The translations under genes were made by a program, and so were the position numbers. From positions 2,356,001 through 2,420,000 of the forward strand of contig NZ_JAENXS010000002.1 in the NCBI RefSeq assembly GCF_016612535.1: a stretch of 64,000 nucleotides of DNA, read 5' to 3'. Under the pieces are notes generated by a model, which worked only from the letters and a program-made list of their open reading frames with translations, was not told the DNA's origin and ran no database searches. Source of the DNA: Bradyrhizobium diazoefficiens (lineage in GTDB: Bacteria; Pseudomonadota; Alphaproteobacteria; Rhizobiales; Xanthobacteraceae). This document shows positions 35,296 through 44,201 of this stretch, piece after piece. The stretch's first letter is position 1. Every line of letters starts with the position of its first letter.

Positions 35296-36147
35296 ATGCG
35301 AAATCTCGTTCTTGTGAGACAACCCGGGCCCTCAACCATGAGGGGCCCCGCCATAGCAGCCAGCGACCGCCAGGGAAGTATCGCTGGGCGAAGCCTCTCG
35401 ATGGGATTCCACTCGAAGGCGGGGCCGGTCACCGTGCTCGATGAGCTCGACATCGATATCCAGTCCGGCGAATTCGTCGCACTGCTTGGGCCGTCGGGAT
35501 GCGGAAAATCGACGCTGCTTAATCTCTTCGCCGGCATACTGAAGCCGACGGGCGGCAGCGTAACGATCGATCAGAAGGCCGTGGAAGGGCCCAATCCCCG
35601 TGTCGGAATCGTGTTTCAGCAGCACTCGCTGTTCCCCTGGATGAGCGTGCTGGAAAATGTCGCGTTCGGACCCAAGATGCTCGGCAGGGGCGACCCGATC
35701 GGAACTGCCCGCACATTCCTGGCGCTTGTCGGTCTCGAAAAATTCGAAAAGTCGTGGCCGAGCAGGTTATCCGGCGGCATGCAGCAGCGCGTCGGCCTCG
35801 CGCGTGCCCTTGCGACCTATCCTCCCGTTCTACTGATGGACGAACCGTTCGGGGCGCTCGACGCGCAGACCCGGTCGATCATGCAGGAAGAACTGATGAA
35901 GCTGTGGGAGCAATTCCATTCGACCGTCGTGTTCGTCACCCATGACATCGAGGAGGCGATCTTCCTGGCGGATCGCGTGATCGTGATGAAGACGATGCCG
36001 GGCGGCATCAAGGCCGACCTGAAGATCAATCTGCCGCGGCCCCGCAACCACACGATGATCAGGAGCGAGTTGTTCAACCGATATCGCGGCGAAATCTTCG
36101 AACTGATCCGCGAGGAGACGCTCAAGGTCTTCAACAGAGGCAAATGA
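35296..36147 (+). CDS. ABC transporter ATP-binding protein (SsuB/TauB/NrtD type)
   Basis: 283 residues. Walker A GPSGCGKSTLLN, Q-loop VFQQHSLFPWMSV, signature LSGGMQQRVGLARAL, Walker B LLMDEPFGALD and H-loop VTHDIEEAI are all intact. About 35 N-terminal residues precede the ATPase fold; a later start is possible. It forms an operon with the permease 9 bp downstream and the binding protein after it. The family imports sulfonates, taurine, nitrate, cyanate or pyrimidine precursors; the substrate is not decided by sequence. Confidence 0.92.
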   Translation: MRNLVLVRQPGPSTMRGPAIAASDRQGSIAGRSLSMGFHSKAGPVTVLDELDIDIQSGEFVALLGPSGCGKSTLLNLFAGILKPTGGSVTIDQKAVEGPNPRVGIVFQQHSLFPWMSVLENVAFGPKMLGRGDPIGTARTFLALVGLEKFEKSWPSRLSGGMQQRVGLARALATYPPVLLMDEPFGALDAQTRSIMQEELMKLWEQFHSTVVFVTHDIEEAIFLADRVIVMKTMPGGIKADLKINLPRPRNHTMIRSELFNRYRGEIFELIREETLKVFNRGK

Positions 36148-36156
36148 GGATCCCGC

Positions 36157-36924
36157 ATGATCGACTGGGATGACATCGCGCGCCGCGCCGTCTTTGCCGT
36201 CGTCGGCATCGGGCTCTTCGTTGCCCTCTGGTTCATTGCGTCTATTCACCTTCACAGCGACGTCCTCCTGCCGGAGCCGACGGTCGTCTTCAGGGGGTTC
36301 ATCGACCTATTGCGTGACGGCTCTCTGCTGAAGGACGTAGGCGCCAGTCTAAAGCGCGTATTGGGCGGCTTTGCCATCGCATCGCTCCTGGCGATTCCGC
36401 TTTCGCTGCTGATGGCTTCGGTGCGGCCGCTCGATCTTCTGATGTCGCCGGTGATCTCGTTCCTGCGTCCGATTCCGCCGATCGCGTGGATTCCGATTGC
36501 GATCCTCTGGTTCGGCATCGGCGACCCGCCAAGCTATTTCATCACGGCGATTGCTTCGTTCTTTCCGATCTTCATCAACAGCTACGCGGGCGGCAAGTCA
36601 GTCCAGCCGCAGCACATTTACGCAGCGCGATCGCTGGGCGCCGGGCCGCGCGCCTTGTTCCTGAGAATCTATTTGCCGTCCGCGATGCCGATGATTGCCA
36701 CAGGCCTGCGGGTTGGCCTCGGCCAGTCATGGATGGCGGTCGTCACCGCGGAGCTGATCGCGGCGCATTCAGGTCTCGGCTACATGATCCAGGCCAACCG
36801 TCTTGCGCTCGAGACAGGTCTGGTTCTGGTCGGCATGTGCGTGATCGGCCTGCTCGGGGCACTCATGTCGCTCGGACTGGGCGTTATCGAGCGGCATGTC
36901 CTCATTCCCTGGAAGCAGAACTGA
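36157..36924 (+). CDS. ABC transporter permease (SsuC/TauC type)
   Basis: 255 residues with about six TM segments (first AVVGIGLFVALWFIAS). The EAA-like cytoplasmic loop is AARSLGAGPRALFLRIYLPSA, which contacts the ATPase. MIDWDDIARRAV gives a short cytoplasmic N-terminus. It is the second gene of the transporter operon. Confidence 0.92.
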   Translation: MIDWDDIARRAVFAVVGIGLFVALWFIASIHLHSDVLLPEPTVVFRGFIDLLRDGSLLKDVGASLKRVLGGFAIASLLAIPLSLLMASVRPLDLLMSPVISFLRPIPPIAWIPIAILWFGIGDPPSYFITAIASFFPIFINSYAGGKSVQPQHIYAARSLGAGPRALFLRIYLPSAMPMIATGLRVGLGQSWMAVVTAELIAAHSGLGYMIQANRLALETGLVLVGMCVIGLLGALMSLGLGVIERHVLIPWKQN

Positions 36925-36935
36925 CGAGGCCAATC

Positions 36936-37892
36936 GTGGTTATCACTCATCCAAAGAGGCTCGCTGCCTGTCTGCGGCTTTTGCCCATCATCGGTACCTG
37001 TCTCTCGCTGGCGGTTGGTAATGCGGCCGCCGACGACGCATCGATCCGGATTGCGTACCCAAGCGGGATGAATGCCCAGGTCGTGATCGCCATGGAGAAG
37101 GCGGGCATCGCCGAAAAGGCTGGCCTGAAACCCGAATACACCGCATTCCAGTACGGACCGCCGATGATGGAAGCGCTTGCCTCGGGCGCAATCGATACGG
37201 TCGTCACCAGCCTGATGCCCATCACGAGCTACGCGGTGAAGGTGCCGGGGGGCATCAAGATCGTGGCAATGGTCGGGCAATCCAGCCACTCGCTCCTCGT
37301 CGCCAAGGACAGCGGAATCACGACGGCGGAGGCCCTCGCGGGCAAGACCGTCGGGGTGTCGTTCGGTTCGGACTCCCATCTCGACCTGCTGGTCTGGCTG
37401 GGAGAGCATGACCTCAAGGGCAAGGTGACGCTCGTCAACATAGCACCGGCCGAGCTTGCCTCGTCGCTCGCCTCGAAGTCGGTGGATGCGATCCTGATCC
37501 GGCAGCCGCAGGTCCTGCGTCTGCAGCAGCAGACCGGAGCCAAGACGCTTCACACCTGGCCATTCCGGTTCGTCTCGGTCGTGAGGACGAAGTTCCTCGA
37601 GGAGCATCCGAGGGAAGTGGCCGCCTATCAGGCCGCGCTGCGCAATGCCATGGTGTATGTTGCACAAAATCACGCCCAGGCGGCAAAATGGTTTGGCGAA
37701 TATGCGCGCACTGATCCGGCGATCATCGAAGAAGTCTCGTCCGATGATCCGCTCTACAACAAAAAGGCTTCCGATATCGATTTAAGCGTGGCTGCGAGCG
37801 ATCGTGCGCTGATTGCCAAATGGTCCGATGATGCACTCGCGCAGGGCATGATCAAGAAGAAGCTGGATGTGGGCTCGCTGTTCGAGAAGTAG
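36936..37892 (+). CDS. ABC transporter substrate-binding protein (NMT1/SsuA-like)
   Basis: 318 residues from a GTG at 36936 with GAGG six bases upstream. It opens VVITHPKRLAACLRLLPIIG, a signal peptide ending near NAAAD. A longer in-frame reading overlaps the permease gene and is rejected. The NMT1/SsuA-type fold is seen in SIRIAYPSGMNAQVVIAMEK, YGPPMMEALASGAIDTV and GKTVGVSFGSDSHLDLL. The ligand is not evident. It is the last gene of the transporter operon. Confidence 0.9.
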   Translation: MVITHPKRLAACLRLLPIIGTCLSLAVGNAAADDASIRIAYPSGMNAQVVIAMEKAGIAEKAGLKPEYTAFQYGPPMMEALASGAIDTVVTSLMPITSYAVKVPGGIKIVAMVGQSSHSLLVAKDSGITTAEALAGKTVGVSFGSDSHLDLLVWLGEHDLKGKVTLVNIAPAELASSLASKSVDAILIRQPQVLRLQQQTGAKTLHTWPFRFVSVVRTKFLEEHPREVAAYQAALRNAMVYVAQNHAQAAKWFGEYARTDPAIIEEVSSDDPLYNKKASDIDLSVAASDRALIAKWSDDALAQGMIKKKLDVGSLFEK

Positions 37893-37905
37893 CGCGTCCG
37901 ACATC

Positions 37906-37923
37906 TTCGCAACTAATTGCGGT
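37906..37923. promoter_or_regulatory. Putative operator 2 (Crp-type palindrome)
   Basis: TTCGCAACTAATTGCGGT contains the perfect inverted repeat CGCAA/TTGCG around CTAA, 48 bp before the 37971 start. It shares 15 of 18 positions with operator 1, so the metallophosphoesterase gene is probably in the same regulon as the transporter. Confidence 0.55.
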
Positions 37924-37970
37924 CCGCGGGGCAATTCCGGTTTATCCGACGGCAGCTCTAGGCACAATGG

Positions 37971-39149
37971 ATGAGCGTTCGCTCGGGCGCACTATCACTC
38001 CAACAGTTTCAGGGCTCTCCCGTGACAAAACCTGCCAGCGACACCTTTCACCTTTGGGTCTTCTCGGACGCACACGTCGCCACCGACAAGGCCGTGTCAG
38101 CCGCGATCCGCAATGGCATGGAATTCATGCCGCCGGCCGGCTACCCGGAGAGTCTCGCCTCCGCGCTGAAGCAATCGGAGAATGGCGGCGAGCTTGGTGG
38201 CCCCGCCTTTCCGTGGGATGTCGCCCTCGATCTCGGCGACAATGCCGGTCTATGGGATCTGCCGGACGACAAGCAGGGTCGCGAAGTCGCGCGTCAGTTC
38301 TCCGTTCTGCGCAACCATAGCCGCGAACATATCTATTCGATCGGGGGTAATCACGACGCTTCTCCGGGGAGAGAAAACTGGTGGTTCAGGAAGTGGGTTG
38401 ATCCCATGGGAGAGAATACCGAAAACTCCGGTGTCGATAATTCGCGGCGGCCCTACCCAATTGAGGGCACCTGGGAGCGCTATTCCTTCAAAGTCGGCAA
38501 TATCCTGTTCCTGATGATGAGCGACCGCAACGACCTTCCCTATCCAGTCGGTCGCCGCGAGACCGGGGGCGGCTCGCCTGCCGGCGCCGTGACCGGCGAT
38601 ACCTGGGACTGGTGGCGCAAGCACGTCGAGAGCGCGGGGGATGATACGATCATTCTGAGCTGCCATCACCACATGCTGCGCGAGACCACCGTAGCGTCGG
38701 GTGACTTCGAAGGCGTCTCGCAATATCCCGACGGCAGCTATCGTCACGGACGATACCACGGCGTCGACGGCGTACCCGAGGGGGCCTCCTATCTGTATTT
38801 CGTCGACGACCAGCCCAAGGCGCAAAGGTTCGAACAGTACCTGGACGAACATCCCGGTTGTATCGACATCTGGCTCGGCGGACACACCCACACATTTCCA
38901 ACCGATATCGTCAACGGGCGTAGCCATGTCGAGCGCAAATGGAAGACCAGTTTCGTCAACTGCGCGCAACTTTCGAAATATCATTCATTCGTGACCTGCC
39001 CGCCCATGAGCCGCCACTTCACGTTCACGGCCGGCTCGCCGCTGGTCCGTGTCCGCTGCTACCTTCACGATGACAGCCATGCCGCACAGGGCTGGTACGC
39101 CCCCGCCGAGCGCGTGCTCGAACTCAATCGCCCGTTCTTTCCGAGCTAG
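37971..39149 (+). CDS. Metallophosphoesterase (calcineurin-like)
   Basis: 392 residues from the ATG at 37971. A GTG at 38022 with AGGG upstream is an equal alternative and would give VTKPASDTFHLWV. Motifs in order: FSDAHVAT (DxH), LGDNAG (GDx), GGNHDA (GNHD), SCHHHML and GGHTHTF (GHxH), the full dinuclear metal site. No signal peptide, so cytoplasmic. Being controlled with an uptake system by a shared palindrome suggests it hydrolyses the imported phosphoester or a signal made from it. That link is inference. Confidence 0.88.
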   Translation: MSVRSGALSLQQFQGSPVTKPASDTFHLWVFSDAHVATDKAVSAAIRNGMEFMPPAGYPESLASALKQSENGGELGGPAFPWDVALDLGDNAGLWDLPDDKQGREVARQFSVLRNHSREHIYSIGGNHDASPGRENWWFRKWVDPMGENTENSGVDNSRRPYPIEGTWERYSFKVGNILFLMMSDRNDLPYPVGRRETGGGSPAGAVTGDTWDWWRKHVESAGDDTIILSCHHHMLRETTVASGDFEGVSQYPDGSYRHGRYHGVDGVPEGASYLYFVDDQPKAQRFEQYLDEHPGCIDIWLGGHTHTFPTDIVNGRSHVERKWKTSFVNCAQLSKYHSFVTCPPMSRHFTFTAGSPLVRVRCYLHDDSHAAQGWYAPAERVLELNRPFFPS

Positions 39150-39299
39150 TCGATATGGCGCGAAGGATCGTGACGCGGCAGGGCGGAGACCTTAGACTCC
39201 GCGCCATCCCGCCGACCGGTGGCGTAGAGGCCGCCCGGCAAAGCCGGGTGCGCCCACAACCCGGTTGACCAAAACGGCTCGTGCCCGCACAGTGAATTG

Positions 39300-40505
39300 A
39301 TGCGCTTGCTAACCACGCCTTCATCGCTTGAAGCGGCTTTTTGCCAGCTACTCGTTCGTCATAAAAGGCTGTCATTTGCGGTCGCATGGGCCTCGCATGG
39401 CTTTCCAGGGTACGAACAACTTCTCAAGCATGAGCATAAGATCCGGCGCGCAACGGTCGGCATCCACTTCTATCAAACCCATCCGTCGTTCATTGAGCGT
39501 TTCTTGAAGGACAAACGCGTAAGGTTCGCGATGGACAGCTCGGGTGTATTCCACCCGAAGCTTTATCTCTTTGAGAGTTCGGACGAGGATTGGTCGTGCC
39601 TGATCGGAAGCGCTAATTTTACGGCCGCCGCTTTCAGTATGAATACGGAGGCTTGCCTGCTCTTCGAGGCTGGCGATGATCGTAGCGCTGCGACAAAGCG
39701 AAAGCTCGACAAGGCGCTGGAAGGCTATTGGGGGTCCGGAGATTATTTCGATCCGGATGATCTCGAACAGTATCGCTTCCTGTGGAATCTGTCTCGCCAG
39801 CGGCAGAAAGGGATAGCGGGTGGCTTCTCTGACAAGCGCGGGGCGAAACCGGTTTTGCGAATTCCGCTCCTGAAGATGTCATGGAGCGCCTATTATCAGA
39901 AGGTCCTGCGAGACCGGCAGCGTGCCGTTGATAAGCGGACCGCGGTACTCAATGAGGCGCGCCGTCTGTTTGAGGCCAAGGGATCTCTGTCGCGGATGTC
40001 CACACCGGAACGCCGGGGCATTGCGGGAACTGCTCCAGACGGGGATATCCCTTGGGGTTGGTTCGGCTCGATGCGAGTTGCACGCATCTTCCCCGTGCTC
40101 GTCAAGGACAACAGTCTAGCCCTGTCGCAGGCGCTCGATGCGATACCGCTAAGGGGAGAAGTCCGTCGCGAGCACTATCTCGACTATATTGCAGCCTATC
40201 TCGGGGCCTTCCCGCAAAAGCGGGGTCATGGCCTGGCAACCGCGACGCGGTTGCTGGCAATGAAGCGACCGGATTATTTCGTCTGTCTTGACTCGCCGAA
40301 CCGGGACCGTCTCTGCGAAGAGTTTGGCATCAAGCTCGGCCATCACGACTATGAACGCTATTGGGACTGTGTGATTGAGCACATTATGATCTCCCGATGG
40401 TGGACCTCGTCCCGACCGGCTGCCGCCAGAGCAGGTGCCATCTGGGATGGTAGGGCAGCCTTTTTGGATTCTCTCTATTACAGACCCAAACCAAAGGGGA
40501 ATTGA
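39300..40505 (+). CDS. PLD-type nuclease-like protein
   Basis: 401 residues from the ATG at 39300 (MRLLTTPSSLEAAF). The N-terminal phospholipase-D nuclease fold has FHPKLYLFES (His85, HxK) and SCLIGSANFTAAAF, as in single-HKD restriction-type nucleases that dimerise. The C-terminal half (about 200-400) is an unassigned domain with YLGAFPQKRGHGLATATRLL and MKRPDYFVCLDSPNR. It is an orphan gene, with no methylase or helicase next to it. It could be a stand-alone restriction or defence nuclease. Confidence 0.8.
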   Translation: MRLLTTPSSLEAAFCQLLVRHKRLSFAVAWASHGFPGYEQLLKHEHKIRRATVGIHFYQTHPSFIERFLKDKRVRFAMDSSGVFHPKLYLFESSDEDWSCLIGSANFTAAAFSMNTEACLLFEAGDDRSAATKRKLDKALEGYWGSGDYFDPDDLEQYRFLWNLSRQRQKGIAGGFSDKRGAKPVLRIPLLKMSWSAYYQKVLRDRQRAVDKRTAVLNEARRLFEAKGSLSRMSTPERRGIAGTAPDGDIPWGWFGSMRVARIFPVLVKDNSLALSQALDAIPLRGEVRREHYLDYIAAYLGAFPQKRGHGLATATRLLAMKRPDYFVCLDSPNRDRLCEEFGIKLGHHDYERYWDCVIEHIMISRWWTSSRPAAARAGAIWDGRAAFLDSLYYRPKPKGN

Positions 40506-40660
40506 GGGAAGCCGGCGACCGTTGACGGACGTCGGCGTCTGATTAGGGCCAGACACGCCGTGCTGTGGCCAGCTTTTGAAGTCGCTGATGCTGAGGGCTC
40601 CGCATTCATTTCTCGCCTTTGAACCGGGCTCGGACAGGCGCGCCAAACGTTCTGGCCAGA

Positions 40661-41161
40661 TCAATCATCTGGATACTCGTCCAGGGCGATCTGCGTCTCG
40701 AACCGATAATTTCGGATACGAGCTTTCCGGTACCGCAACCTCTCCCCATCAAGAACAATGTACTTGAAGCGTCCCGCGACTAGCATCTGCATGACCGGGC
40801 CTAGTGCGTCGGCGGACATGGAGAAGCCCCCGGTCAGCCTCGCTTCGCGGACATCGATATAGCCCACGCCTGTAGGTCGATGCTCGCGCTTTTGCTCGAT
40901 ATTAGCCAGCTGAACATCCGGCATGAAGGTCAGCTCTGCCGTTCTGGCCTTCAGCTTGAGCTTACTGGGCAGCAGAACTTCCGCGCGAACCACGATATGG
41001 CGGTAGTCGCCATAAGTCCGGCCATTGTAGCGAGGCTCATTCACGCCGAAGCTGTAGCTCCAGTTCCAATCCTCGATCTGCAGGATGTAGCAGACGCTCG
41101 ATACTTTGAGTGGGCCCCCTTGCGTTTTCCTGACCATGGAGCCATCCGACGACTTGCGCAC
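40661..41161 (-). CDS. Hypothetical protein downstream of a PD-(D/E)XK gene
   Basis: 166 residues from a GTG at 41161; an ATG at 41137 is the alternative. Predicted all-beta: VCYILQIEDWNWSYSFGVN, HIVVRAEVLLPSKL, TAELTFMPDVQ and a C-terminal FKYIVLDGERLRYRKARIRN. I do not recognise it. It starts 27 bp after the end of the PD-(D/E)XK nuclease gene on the same strand, so the two probably form a unit. Confidence 0.7.
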   Translation of the reverse strand: MRKSSDGSMVRKTQGGPLKVSSVCYILQIEDWNWSYSFGVNEPRYNGRTYGDYRHIVVRAEVLLPSKLKLKARTAELTFMPDVQLANIEQKREHRPTGVGYIDVREARLTGGFSMSADALGPVMQMLVAGRFKYIVLDGERLRYRKARIRNYRFETQIALDEYPDD

Positions 41162-41188
41162 CGATGCGGTGAACGGCCGACGGCCCCA

Positions 41189-42370
41189 CTACGCCGCTGG
41201 CGGTAGTGCCTTTGCAATGGTCGTAAATATCTCGTTCGCATCCGCCTCTATGGCTTCGACGACTCTCCTCACTTTGGCTTTGATCTCGGCCTCATCCTCA
41301 TTGTAGACCTCCGACGCCACAAACTTGGATTTCTTCAGATAGAAGGAAGACCATTTTTTTCCTTCAGGCTTGCGGTAGGACTTCAGGTCCTTAGCAGCTG
41401 ACAGGATCGTCTCCCGCAGCTCCTCATTCCCCGGCGAGATAATTGCCTTGGCAACGGCGTTCTGATCTGACCAGAAATAGTCGATCTCGAACAGGAACAC
41501 CTCCTTATCGGGCCAACCTACACCCGCTATCCGCGGCAGCCGGTCCGCCAACTCCCGGGATGTGAAGCGCACATACCCCTTGTTGCGCGACCCGATCACG
41601 AAACCGCGCGCCTTAAATTCCTCCTCGAAATATGGATAAAGGACGCTGGCCGGATCGGGACGGTTCTCGAAGACGAAATCGAACGCGGACTTATGCGCCT
41701 TGTAAACCTTGCGTGCGAGGTCATTCAGCTTGTCGTTCATGAGGAGCTCACGATTGATGGTGGTCAGGTAATCCTCAACATAAAGGCCCATCTTGTCGCT
41801 TATGGAGTCGCGATAGAGTTCGAGTACGTTGGCGAGTATGCCGGCTATCTGCTCATAAGAATAGTTGATGTAGACTTTTCGATCGCTCTCATCGACAGGG
41901 TCTGAACCGAGCGGCGTCAGAAAGACGAAGTGTTTTTGCTTGGCACCGAATTCTCCATCAACGATGCCTCTGTAGCGGCTGAGTTGCTGCGAGTGCTCCG
42001 ACGAATCGACCTTGTTCTCCACGACGATTACGTCGTTGGGAAAATCGATCAGGATGTCGATGCCTCGCCACTCGCGCCGTACATCGACATCGCTGAAATC
42101 CATCAGATCGGCATCAAACAGTGTGCGTCCCTGCGCCCGGCTGTCGGCGAAAATGTCGCGGAGGAATTTGCGCAGCAGAATGTCGCCGAGACCGTGATTT
42201 TCGCCCGGGTCGAGCAGGTAGGCGAAGAAATTCGAATGCCGGATTTCCTGCCGCTCGATCGCCAACGCGCGGAAAATATTGGGATCGCCCATCGCCAGTT
42301 CAAGCTTCTCGAAATCCGGATCCGTGATAGCAGCCGCCAGCCGCGTCTCCAGGTCAACTTCCTCGCTCAC
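41189..42370 (-). CDS. PD-(D/E)XK nuclease family protein
   Basis: 393 residues from a GTG at 42370. Core: RHSNFFAYLLDPGENHGLGD near residue 44, then GIDILIDFPNDVIVVENKVD with Asp105, Glu118 and Lys120 as the PD-(D/E)XK triad, followed by HSQQLSRY. This is the PDDEXK_4 layout. The C-terminal half is helical and unassigned. Proteins of this family are frequent orphan genes in defence islands. No associated ATPase is present. Confidence 0.88.
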   Translation of the reverse strand: MSEEVDLETRLAAAITDPDFEKLELAMGDPNIFRALAIERQEIRHSNFFAYLLDPGENHGLGDILLRKFLRDIFADSRAQGRTLFDADLMDFSDVDVRREWRGIDILIDFPNDVIVVENKVDSSEHSQQLSRYRGIVDGEFGAKQKHFVFLTPLGSDPVDESDRKVYINYSYEQIAGILANVLELYRDSISDKMGLYVEDYLTTINRELLMNDKLNDLARKVYKAHKSAFDFVFENRPDPASVLYPYFEEEFKARGFVIGSRNKGYVRFTSRELADRLPRIAGVGWPDKEVFLFEIDYFWSDQNAVAKAIISPGNEELRETILSAAKDLKSYRKPEGKKWSSFYLKKSKFVASEVYNEDEAEIKAKVRRVVEAIEADANEIFTTIAKALPPAA

Positions 42371-42662
42371 GATCGTACCCGCCCCAGTTGTGGATACGAG
42401 ACTAGCTTCGAGAGCGCACCCATCTCAAGCGCAAATCATCAATATCCCCCATGAGGCGATGACCTCGGATTTCCAAAGGGACGTGACCTCATCATTTCAC
42501 GCCATACGTCCTTCTTCGCCTTATCGCACCTTCGTCGGCTCATGGCTGCAAGTGCAAGGGCACTCCTCCGCCGCGTTCCGGCCGCTGTGCGGTGCATCCG
42601 CCTCCTCCGTCGCAAGGTCTCCGTTCAAGGCCGCGATTGGCGGTCAAACGATGGAGGAGACA

Positions 42663-42842
42663 ATGCCACTTTGGACAATCAGCGAACTCATGCACCGCAC
42701 GCGGGACGAGCTTTGTGATCTCGCGGCTGAGCTTGAGCAGGGTCTGGCACAACACGAATCCGGGACGGTCGAGCGACTGAATGCGCTAACGAGCCTGGAA
42801 AACATTCGCCGCGTCATGAACTGGCGCGGCTTTCATTTCTGA
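42663..42842 (+). CDS. Small conserved hypothetical protein
   Basis: 59 residues from the ATG at 42663, behind GGAGGAG (MPLWTISELMHRTRDELCDL, then LEQGLAQHESGTVERLNALT). Predicted to be one long helical hairpin. A near-identical type of small protein occurs in many rhizobial accessory regions; role unknown. Confidence 0.75.
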   Translation: MPLWTISELMHRTRDELCDLAAELEQGLAQHESGTVERLNALTSLENIRRVMNWRGFHF

Positions 42843-42856
42843 GGCCAGAAGCAGAA

Positions 42857-42887
42857 AGGCCCCGGCGGGATTTCCCAACCGGGGCCT
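42857..42887 (-). terminator. Rho-independent terminator for the 42916 gene
   Basis: AGGCCCCGG (42857-42865) pairs with CCGGGGCCT (42879-42887). On the minus strand the stem is followed by TTTCTGCTT, and it lies 29 bp beyond the stop of the minus-strand gene. Confidence 0.7.
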
Positions 42888-42915
42888 GACTTGCTGACTT
42901 CACTGGCTACCGGAG

Positions 42916-43392
42916 CTAGGTCCGAAACGCTTCCATGCGCCGCGAACCGGTGCGGCCCCGCCTGGGCCGCTTTGCCGGAGGTTTGGCCGCCTTGGCCAAC
43001 TCCTCCTTGGCGCCGAGAAGCTCGGCGATGACAGTCTCGGGCACGGTGAGCAGCAGTTTGCTCTGCTCCCCGCCGGCGAGGTCCTTCCATTTGAGCCGCG
43101 TCTTGTAAGGTTTCACCGGATTGAAGCTCTCGGTCGGCTCGAAGGTCTCGACCCGGAACGCGATATCCCGGTTGACCGCAACACCGTCCTCCGTGAACAG
43201 GTGCAGCTCATGTTCGGCTGCGAACGCCTCGGGCGTCTGCTCAGTGAGGACGATGTCGCGATTGAGAAGGACAAGGCGCGCCTTGAACTCCTTCTCCGGC
43301 TTGAACTCGGGATTGGCTGACGGATCGAAGGCCTCGACGAACGCGACCTGATCGACCGCGACCAGTCTTTTTCCGATAGTGACGACTTTCAT
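42916..43392 (-). CDS. Conserved hypothetical protein with basic tail
   Basis: 158 residues from the ATG at 43392, preceded by AAGGAGACAGTC. Beta-rich body with LVAVDQVAFVEAFDPSANPE, RLVLLNRDIVLTEQTPEAF and the near-repeat AVNRDIAFRVETFEPTESFN. This gives two copies of a 'NRDI(V/A)...E' unit of about 50 residues. The C-terminus is strongly basic (KPPAKRPRRGRTGSRR), which suggests nucleic-acid contact. No family assigned. Single gene with its own terminator. Confidence 0.8.
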   Translation of the reverse strand: MKVVTIGKRLVAVDQVAFVEAFDPSANPEFKPEKEFKARLVLLNRDIVLTEQTPEAFAAEHELHLFTEDGVAVNRDIAFRVETFEPTESFNPVKPYKTRLKWKDLAGGEQSKLLLTVPETVIAELLGAKEELAKAAKPPAKRPRRGRTGSRRMEAFRT

Positions 43393-43849
43393 GACTGTCT
43401 CCTTTTGCTTGGGTTGATTGAACCCAAGGCTAGCGGAGCGGTGCAGATAGCAGGTACGAAAGGATTGGGAATCGAGCCGTAGTGATTTGGAAAGTTTCGG
43501 AACGCCAATCGTCAAACGGAATCTTTGGGAATGGCTCGCAATGTTTGGCAAGCGACTACGGCCAACATACGCATGCATGTCGATTGTTATGAACACGTAA
43601 CGGTTGTAAACCTTTCGCACTGCGTCATTTTTTGGTTTGATTTGCAGCTACCAAAAAAAGACAATGAGACTGTTCATTCGGCGTTTTAACTGGGCCGAGC
43701 GAGCTCAAAAGATGGAGGGGTTACCTGTTTTTGGCAGTGCGGCCAGTCCTGCTGTCAGCAACGTTCTAGCGAACTTTCCCATCTCTTGGCCAGCCAGTGT
43801 CCTTCGCGACGCGAAGGATTGGATCAACTAGCACCTTTGGGAGGGAGAC
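43393..43849. other. Intergenic, 457 bp, no firm gene
   Basis: Divergent promoter region between the minus-strand gene at 42916 and the plus-strand HTH gene at 43850. It is AT-richer at 43600-43690 (TTTTTTGG, CCAAAAAAAGAC). A 55-codon plus-strand frame from 43664 (MRLFIRRFNWAERAQK) lacks a ribosome site and is not called. Confidence 0.4.
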
Positions 43850-44110
43850 ATGCAGCCAGACGCCGCGCCACAGACGAAAGATGTTTCGCTAGCCGAGGAC
43901 GTACTCAGGGGCACGGAAGCCATCGCTGACTTTCTGTTTCACGGGACCAGCGACGATCAGCGCGGTCGTAACCGGCGCAAGGTTTACTGGCTGGCTGAAT
44001 CTTCACGGCTGCCGGTCTTCAGGCTCGGCTCGAGGCTTTGCGCCCGCAAGTCAAAGCTGCTGGATTTCATCGCAGCGCAAGAGAACCGTGTTATCCAGCC
44101 CGGCGAGTAG
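43850..44110 (+). CDS. Small winged-HTH / AlpA-like DNA-binding protein
   Basis: 86 residues, with GGGAGGGAG just before the ATG at 43850. Residues 18-75 (LRGTEAIADFLFHGTSDDQR, YWLAESSRLPVFRLGSRLCA, KSKLLDFIAAQE) match the excisionase/AlpA-type winged helix-turn-helix. It may regulate a neighbouring gene or act as an excision factor. It has no integrase neighbour here, so regulation is more likely. Confidence 0.75.
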   Translation: MQPDAAPQTKDVSLAEDVLRGTEAIADFLFHGTSDDQRGRNRRKVYWLAESSRLPVFRLGSRLCARKSKLLDFIAAQENRVIQPGE

Positions 44111-44201
44111 TGGCCCGCTTCAATGGCAGAGCTTCTAGCTAAATCCGCGAGCGGGCTGCTAAGCTCGAGCGGCCAAGAGTTGATCGAAGGATCGTCTAAC
44201 C

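Noticed and set aside
36486..36935. Extended N-terminus for the substrate-binding protein
   Set aside because: Overlaps the permease in another frame; the signal peptide begins at the GTG at 36936 with a ribosome site.
43664..43831. 55-codon plus-strand frame before the HTH gene
   Set aside because: No ribosome site and no recognisable protein character.
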